10,561 nt of DNA from JAPSGM01 sp036258735 (GTDB taxonomy: Bacteria > Chloroflexota > Limnocylindria > QHBO01), in contig DATADC010000002.1 in assembly GCA_036258735.1 (NCBI GenBank), forward strand, positions 1-10,561, written 5' to 3'. The notes beneath the pieces are model-generated. The model was not told the DNA's origin and did no database searches. It saw only the letters and a program-made list of their open reading frames with translations. The translations under genes were made by a program, and so were the position numbers. This document shows, one piece after another, positions 7,526 through 10,561 of this stretch (within the stretch, counting starts at the first letter, position 1; each line of letters opens with the position of its first letter).

Positions 7526-7544
7526 GATACTACCCCGGAGTATC
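7526..7544. promoter_or_regulatory. candidate CsoR/RcnR/FrmR-family operator over the copA promoter
   Basis: The + strand reads GATACT-ACCCCGG-AGTATC, a perfect 6-bp inverted repeat around a 7-nt G/C-rich centre. Known sites of the RcnR/FrmR group of this repressor family have TACT, a seven-base G-tract centre and AGTA. Half-sites and spacing match, and the minus-strand centre contains GGGG. The dyad covers the putative copA -10 box, as expected for a metal-relieved repressor. No csoR gene lies in the window, so the regulator would act from elsewhere. Confidence 0.6.
7527..7532 (-). promoter_or_regulatory. candidate -10 box (TAGTAT) of copA
   Basis: TAGTAT on the minus strand fits TANNNT and ends 9 nt before the GTG of copA, implying a leaderless or very short-leader mRNA. 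It lies inside one half of the operator-like dyad. No TTGACA-like -35 stands at 16-18 nt; a TTGCAC at 7557-7562 is 24 nt away and too far. Confidence 0.45.
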
Positions 7545-7550
7545 TGTGGC

Positions 7551-7578
7551 GCACGCGTGCAATGGGCACGCGACGTGC
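7551..7578. promoter_or_regulatory. two tandem GCACG/CGTGC dyads in the copA-response regulator intergenic region
   Basis: Bases 7551-7560 are the perfect palindrome GCACGCGTGC. Bases 7566-7578 are GCACG-CGA-CGTGC, the same half-sites with a 3-nt spacer. The two dyads begin 15 nt apart, so four identical half-sites lie within 28 bp, 38 nt upstream of the response regulator start. This looks like a multi-site operator for an unidentified transcription factor. Chance is possible in GC-rich DNA. Confidence 0.35.
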
Positions 7579-7604
7579 ACCCGAGTCCACGCCAAAGACA
7601 TATT

Positions 7605-7610
7605 GGGGGA
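7605..7610 (+). promoter_or_regulatory. ribosome binding site GGGGGA deciding the response regulator start
   Basis: GGGGGA stands 5 nt before the ATG at 7616. The open frame extends upstream to 7496, through the operator region and into copA, but no upstream in-frame start has such a site. The start is therefore placed at 7616. The gene thus uses a leadered mRNA, unlike several of its neighbours. Confidence 0.6.
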
Positions 7611-7615
7611 ATGCC

Positions 7616-8014
7616 ATGTACGCGATGGCGGGGTGTGGTCAGGGTGGTGGCTACGCGCGGCGGCCGGCCTTCGTGGTCGATGACGACGTCCAGATGCGCA
7701 ACCTGTTGAGCGAGGTCGCCGCGTCGGTGGGACTGGCTCCCCTGGCCTTCACCAGCCTGACCTCGGCGCGCGACGCACTGCACGACCAGGTCCCGGCGGT
7801 CCTCGTCCTTGACGACGACCTGCCCGACGGCAGCGGCGCGGACTTCGTGCGAGAGCTCCGAGCGGACCCGCGGACGCGCGACGCCAAGGTGATCGTCTGC
7901 ACCAGCGCGGAGGAGGCGCGTCGGCGCGAGATCGCCGCGGTAGCGCCGGTGATCGCCAAGCCCTTCTCGGTGGAGGACGTCGAGCGCGCCCTGCGCGAGG
8001 TCGCCACCGGCTAG
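7616..8014 (+). CDS. single-domain response regulator (receiver domain only)
   Basis: This 132-residue protein is a CheY-like receiver with no output domain. Key residues are the acidic cluster Asp22-Asp24 (VVDDD), the probable phospho-acceptor Asp66 in LDDDLPDGSG, Thr96-Ser97 (VIVCTS) and Lys115 in the conserved KPF. A 17-residue Gly-rich leader (MYAMAGCGQGGGYARRP) precedes the fold. It would take a phosphate from an unseen histidine kinase and act through protein contact, or serve as a phosphate sink. It is divergent from copA and 16 nt upstream of glgA, so co-transcription with glgA is likely, although glgA also has its own -10-like box. No kinase is in the window, and the process it controls cannot be inferred from the sequence. 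Confidence 0.9.
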   Translation: MYAMAGCGQGGGYARRPAFVVDDDVQMRNLLSEVAASVGLAPLAFTSLTSARDALHDQVPAVLVLDDDLPDGSGADFVRELRADPRTRDAKVIVCTSAEEARRREIAAVAPVIAKPFSVEDVERALREVATG

Positions 8015-8018
8015 CCAC

Positions 8019-8024
8019 TACGCT
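8019..8024 (+). promoter_or_regulatory. candidate -10 box (TACGCT) of glgA
   Basis: TACGCT fits TANNNT and ends exactly 6 nt before GTG 8031, so transcription would start at the start codon. It begins 5 nt after the response regulator stop. No clear -35 is visible. It favours GTG 8031 over GTG 8025. Confidence 0.4.
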
Positions 8025-8030
8025 GTGTGG

Positions 8031-9251
8031 GTGACCGGCGGACCGAGCCTCACGGCGCTGCTGCTCACCAACGAATACCCGCCCAGCGTCTACGGCGGCG
8101 CCGGCGTGCACGTGGGCGAGCTCGCCCGTGAGCTGCGCCGCCGCGTCGCCCTTGACGTGCGGACCTTCGGCGACCACCACGTGGACGAGCCCGGCTACCG
8201 GGTACGCGGCTATGGCGTGGCCCACGACCTCGACGCGGCCGACCCGCGCATGCGCACTGCGTGGGGAGCGCTGTCGCGGGACGTTGCCATGGCGATCGAC
8301 CCGGTCGATGCCGCCATCGCCCATTGCCACACCTGGTACGTGCACCTTGCCGGGCTGCTCGTGCGCCACGCCTACGACGTCCCGCTGGTCGTCACCGTCC
8401 ACTCTCTGGAGCCGATGCGGCCCTGGAAGCGCGAGCAGCTGGCCGGCGGCTACGACCTGTCCACCTGGGTGGAGCGGACCGCGCTGAAGTCGGCTGATGC
8501 GGTGGTCGCCGTCAGCCAGGGGACGCGCGACGACGTCCTGCGCCTCTTCGACGTGGCGCCCGAGCGGGTCCACGTGATCCACAACGGCATCGACGCCGAG
8601 TTCTACGCGCCAGAACTCGCGACCGACGCGCTGGAGCGCCACGGCGTCGATCCCTCGGTTCCCTACCTGCTGTTCGTGGGTCGCGTCACCCGGCAGAAGG
8701 GGATCGTGCACCTGGTGCGGGCGCTGCGGTACCTAGACGACGGCATCGGCGTGGTGCTGTGCGCCGGGCAGCCTGACACGCCGCAGATTGCCGCCGAGAT
8801 GGAGGCCGGCGTCCAGGAGGCCCGGAGGCATCGGTCCAACGTGGTCTGGATCCCAAAGATGCTGTCGCGCGAGGAGGTGCGCCAGCTCTACAGCCACGCG
8901 GCGGTCTTCGCCTGCCCATCGGTGTACGAGCCGTTCGGGATCATTAACCTGGAGGCGATGGCGTGCCGCACGCCCGTCGTCGCCAGCGCCGTCGGCGGCA
9001 TCCCCGAAGTGGTGGTCGACGGCGAGACGGGGCTGCTGGTTCGCGTCGAGCTGCCGGCCGAGGACCCGATGACGCCGGTCGACCCCGACGGCTTCGCTCG
9101 CGACCTGGCCGCCGCCATCAACCGCCTGATGGCCGATGCGGACACTCGCCGCCGGATGGGCGAGGCCGGCCGACGGCGCGCGGTGGAGCGCTTCAGCTGG
9201 TCAACGATCGCCGACCGCACCGTCGACCTGTACCGGGCGCTGGTCGGCTAG
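8031..9251 (+). CDS. glgA: GT4-family glycogen synthase, actinobacterial GlgA/GlgM type (alpha-maltose-1-phosphate synthase)
   Basis: This 406-residue cytoplasmic glycosyltransferase transfers glucose from ADP-glucose to glycogen or to glucose-1-phosphate, giving maltose-1-phosphate in the GlgE pathway. It follows the Corynebacterium/Mycobacterium-type GlgA closely: EYPPSVYGGAGVH (15-27) with the nucleotide-binding Gly loop, HCHTWY (98-103), HSLEPMRPWKREQL, NGID, GRVTRQKG with Arg218 and Lys223 for diphosphate binding, and EPFGIINLE with the EX7E pair Glu300/Glu308. The length fits this family and is shorter than GT5 GlgA enzymes. GTG 8031 is preferred because of the -10-like box 6 nt before it. 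GTG 8025 would add two residues, and neither has a Shine-Dalgarno. GlgC, GlgB and GlgE are not in the window, so which product is made cannot be settled. Confidence 0.92.
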   Translation: MTGGPSLTALLLTNEYPPSVYGGAGVHVGELARELRRRVALDVRTFGDHHVDEPGYRVRGYGVAHDLDAADPRMRTAWGALSRDVAMAIDPVDAAIAHCHTWYVHLAGLLVRHAYDVPLVVTVHSLEPMRPWKREQLAGGYDLSTWVERTALKSADAVVAVSQGTRDDVLRLFDVAPERVHVIHNGIDAEFYAPELATDALERHGVDPSVPYLLFVGRVTRQKGIVHLVRALRYLDDGIGVVLCAGQPDTPQIAAEMEAGVQEARRHRSNVVWIPKMLSREEVRQLYSHAAVFACPSVYEPFGIINLEAMACRTPVVASAVGGIPEVVVDGETGLLVRVELPAEDPMTPVDPDGFARDLAAAINRLMADADTRRRMGEAGRRRAVERFSWSTIADRTVDLYRALVG

Positions 9252-9265
9252 GCGCCGCCGCCGAA

Positions 9266-9287
9266 CTGAACCACTCAGCTGGTTCAG
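9266..9287. terminator. hairpin between convergent glgA and HTH-VOC genes, probable bidirectional terminator
   Basis: CTGAACCA at 9266-9273 and TGGTTCAG at 9280-9287 form a perfect 8-bp stem with a 6-nt loop (CTCAGC). It sits in the 58-nt gap between two convergent stop codons. There is no T-run on either side, so it is not a classical intrinsic terminator, but position and perfect pairing fit a transcription end or 3'-stabilising structure for both genes. Confidence 0.55.
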
Positions 9288-9309
9288 GCCGTCGCCGTGA
9301 TCGCGCCGA

Positions 9310-9966
9310 CTACGAGCTGGGCGTCACGCGGGACATCAGCGCCAGGGTGTTGCCCTCGCCGTCCTCGAAGAATGCCATCCACTCCTCCACGCCGGTCGTG
9401 TCATCGGTGTAGATGAGGTGCGGGGCGCCGGTGAAGTGGACGCCGCGCTCGGACAGCTGGCCGTGCCACTGGCCGATGTCGTCGCACAGGAAGTAGATGA
9501 TCGAGCCCGGCTGCCAGTCGGCCTCGTCCTTCCGATGGAGGTACAGGCGCACGCCGCCCGCGTCGAAGAAGGCCAGGTCGCCGAAGGTGAAGTGGTGCGG
9601 CAGGCCCAGCGTCTCGCCGTAAAAGCGCTCGGCGCGCGCGACGTCGCGGATCGAGAGCGAGACCTGGCCGATGGGTCCCAGGGCCGTCTGCGTGGTGGCT
9701 GTCATGTGATCCTCCAGTTTCTGGCGCCGCGGGCTGGCGCGGGTGGCCGGCAGGCCAGGCCAGTGGCGCAGCTGCCGGATGTCGTCAACGCCGAGCTTGC
9801 CGGCGATGTTGGCAAGGTGGTACTTGACCGCGTCCTCGCCGGTGCCGCGTCGCTGGGCGATCTGGCGGCGACTCAGCCCGTGCCGCACCAGGTCCACGAC
9901 GCCCCACTCGGCGGGGGTCAGGACGTCGGGGTGCGTCGGCCGGCCGCGGCGGCGGTGAGCAGTCAT
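9310..9966 (-). CDS. fusion protein: LuxR/GerE-type helix-turn-helix plus VOC (glyoxalase/bleomycin-resistance fold) domain
   Basis: This 218-residue two-domain protein begins with GRPTHPDVLTPAEWGVV and continues through LSRRQIAQRRGTGEDAVKYHLANI to about residue 69. That is a LuxR/MalT-type DNA-binding domain in which AVKYHL is the recognition helix. A basic linker (70-87) leads into a VOC domain: GPIGQVSLSIRDVARAERFYGETLGLP, then FFDAGGVRLYLHR, and a final ALMSR strand. The VOC domain may bind a small ligand or metal or act as an enzyme; I cannot assign a full set of metal ligands. The fusion suggests a ligand-sensing one-component regulator. ATG 9966 has no Shine-Dalgarno but has TAGGCT seven bases upstream. 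An internal ATG at 9705 with strong GGAGG could yield the VOC domain alone (131 residues). No frameshift is needed for the fusion. Confidence 0.85.
   Translation of the reverse strand: MTAHRRRGRPTHPDVLTPAEWGVVDLVRHGLSRRQIAQRRGTGEDAVKYHLANIAGKLGVDDIRQLRHWPGLPATRASPRRQKLEDHMTATTQTALGPIGQVSLSIRDVARAERFYGETLGLPHHFTFGDLAFFDAGGVRLYLHRKDEADWQPGSIIYFLCDDIGQWHGQLSERGVHFTGAPHLIYTDDTTGVEEWMAFFEDGEGNTLALMSRVTPSS
9711..9715 (-). promoter_or_regulatory. internal ribosome binding site GGAGG before the VOC domain
   Basis: On the minus strand GGAGG, five bases (ATCAC) and then ATG at 9705-9703 form the best initiation site of this gene, better than the annotated ATG 9966. The ATG is in frame and falls exactly at the start of the VOC domain (MTATTQTALGPIG). 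It could give a separate 131-residue VOC protein (9310-9705), or be a remnant of a formerly separate gene. Confidence 0.6.
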
Positions 9967-9973
9967 CGCACGC

Positions 9974-9979
9974 AGCCTA
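9974..9979 (-). promoter_or_regulatory. candidate -10 box (TAGGCT) of the HTH-VOC gene
   Basis: TAGGCT on the minus strand ends 7 nt before ATG 9966, the spacing of a leaderless transcript. It is the same hexamer as the one before the YHS gene. No clear -35 is visible. Confidence 0.4.
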
Positions 9980-10042
9980 TCGCGCGGATGGCCGAATTAC
10001 CCCACCCATGGACGAGCGGTGAAACGCGTGGCTGGGCGACAT

Positions 10043-10058
10043 TAGAACGGTTGTTCGA
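10043..10058. promoter_or_regulatory. candidate LexA (SOS) box upstream of lhr
   Basis: The sequence is TAGAAC-GGTT-GTTCGA. The mycobacterial/actinobacterial SOS box is TCGAAC-N4-GTTCGA; 11 of its 12 fixed bases match, with one C-to-A change. It overlaps the candidate -35 of the helicase promoter, where a repressor would block transcription. It lies in the 122-nt divergent gap between the HTH-VOC gene and lhr; the rest of that gap holds the two promoters and no other structure that I see. Confidence 0.55.
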
Positions 10059-10079
10059 TGTGGGCGGGGCGCGTACACT
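10051..10079 (+). promoter_or_regulatory. candidate lhr promoter (TTGTTC, 17 nt, TACACT)
   Basis: TTGTTC at 10051-10056 and TACACT at 10074-10079 are separated by exactly 17 nt. TACACT fits TANNNT and ends 9 nt before GTG 10089, so the mRNA would be leaderless or have only a few leader bases. The -35 half lies in the SOS-like dyad. Confidence 0.45.
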
Positions 10080-10088
10080 CGGCGAGCC

Positions 10089-10561
10089 GTGAGCCCCACC
10101 ACCCAGGACGATCCGCTCGCCGCCTTCTCAGGACCGACCGCCGCCTGGTTCCGGCAGTCCTTTGCGGCACCGACGCGTGCCCAGGAGCTGGGCTGGCCGG
10201 CCATCGCCGCCGGCACGCACACGCTGCTCCACGCGCCCACCGGCAGCGGCAAGACCCTGGCCGCCTTCCTGTGGTGCCTGGACCGTCTGTTCGCCTCGCC
10301 AGTGACCGCGGAGGCCACCGCCGAACGCCGGTCTGTGCGCGTGCTGTACGTCAGCCCGCTGAAGGCGCTGACCTACGACGTCGAGCGCAACCTTCGGGCC
10401 CCGCTGGCCGGTATCCGTCGCACGGCGGAGGCCGAGGGCCGCGAGCTGCGCGAGATCGCGGTGGCCGCGCGTACCGGCGACACGCCAGCCGACGCCCGGC
10501 GCCGCTTCGCAAAAGACCCGTCCGACATCCTGGTCACAACGCCAGAGAGCCTCTACCTGCT
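10089..10561 (+). CDS. lhr: N-terminal part of an Lhr-type ATP-dependent helicase (3' end outside window)
   Basis: The frame starts at GTG 10089 and runs off the window, giving 157 residues. Lhr (large helicase-related) proteins are superfamily 2 DNA or DNA:RNA helicases linked to DNA repair. The visible part matches the Lhr core closely: AAWFRQSFAAPTRAQELGWPAI with the Q-motif-like region (19-40), Walker A APTGSGKT (49-56), the strand and motif Ia VLYVSPLKAL, then DVERNLRAPLAGI, the family-typical TGDTPADARRRF, and the TTPESLYLL motif at the end. The DEVH box and C-terminal domains lie beyond the edge. No in-frame ATG, GTG or TTG precedes GTG 10089 in the nearby upstream sequence, and there is no Shine-Dalgarno. 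Promoter elements directly upstream suggest a leaderless, possibly LexA-controlled gene. Confidence 0.93.
   Translation, partial: MSPTTQDDPLAAFSGPTAAWFRQSFAAPTRAQELGWPAIAAGTHTLLHAPTGSGKTLAAFLWCLDRLFASPVTAEATAERRSVRVLYVSPLKALTYDVERNLRAPLAGIRRTAEAEGRELREIAVAARTGDTPADARRRFAKDPSDILVTTPESLYL

Noticed and set aside
7557..7562. TTGCAC on the minus strand as a -35 for copA
   Set aside because: It is 24 nt from the TAGTAT box, longer than even the 19-20 nt spacers of MerR-type promoters.
7562..7615. Earlier in-frame ATG (7562) for the response regulator
   Set aside because: It has no Shine-Dalgarno and no TANNNT at leaderless distance, and would add residues outside the receiver fold. ATG 7616 has GGGGGA at good spacing.
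9266..9287. Hairpin as a regulatory operator rather than a terminator
   Set aside because: It lies between two convergent stop codons with no promoter facing away from it, so an operator role makes little sense.
9977..10318. 113-codon minus strand open frame opposite the lhr start
   Set aside because: It covers the divergent promoter region and the N-terminus of lhr, whose + strand translation matches the helicase family motif by motif.

Overview
The window is very GC-rich, gene-dense DNA with GTG starts and short or negative intergenic gaps. It holds eleven genes, two of them cut by the window edges. No RNA gene, insertion sequence, phage gene or CRISPR array is visible. The actinobacterial-type glycogen synthase, the ABC permeases, a near-match to the actinobacterial LexA box and the repeated TANNNT element 6-9 nt before start codons all suggest a high-GC actinobacterium. 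The N-terminal helix-turn-helix of the VOC protein looks to me more like proteins of uncultivated Chloroflexota. I cannot decide between the two from sequence alone.

Layout. Bases 2-466 (+) are the 3' end of an unrecognised, apparently exported or membrane-anchored protein. From 7517 down to 463 seven genes run in a row on the minus strand: a Cu(I)-type P-type ATPase (copA), a 67-residue stand-alone YHS protein, ABC ATPase 1, ABC-2 permease 1, ABC ATPase 2, ABC-2 permease 2 and a PF00756-type esterase. The last five are joined by four successive 4-nt start/stop overlaps (GTGA, GTGA, ATGA, ATGA), so they are almost certainly one translationally coupled operon. CopA and YHS lie just upstream, but YHS and ABC ATPase 1 each also have their own -10-like box. 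The esterase and the first gene converge and share the palindrome CTAG as overlapping stop codons.

Divergent from copA (7616 onward, +) are a single-domain response regulator and a GlgA/GlgM-type glycogen (maltose-1-phosphate) synthase. The copA/regulator gap carries a perfect dyad whose half-sites and spacing match CsoR/RcnR/FrmR-family operators and which covers the copA -10 box. Beside it are two GCACG/CGTGC dyads. A hairpin separates glgA from a convergent gene (9966-9310, -) encoding an in-frame fusion of a LuxR/GerE-type helix-turn-helix with a VOC (glyoxalase-fold) domain. The VOC part has its own strong internal ribosome binding site and ATG. Divergent from it, the start of an Lhr-type helicase runs off the window. 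Its promoter overlaps a 16-bp dyad close to the actinobacterial/mycobacterial SOS box.

How the parts may work together (inference). The copA-YHS pair is a metal-export module under probable metal control. The double ABC-2 exporter and esterase behind it may share that transcript or be separately expressed. Lhr is a candidate DNA-damage-inducible gene. Six of the starts fit a leaderless-mRNA pattern.
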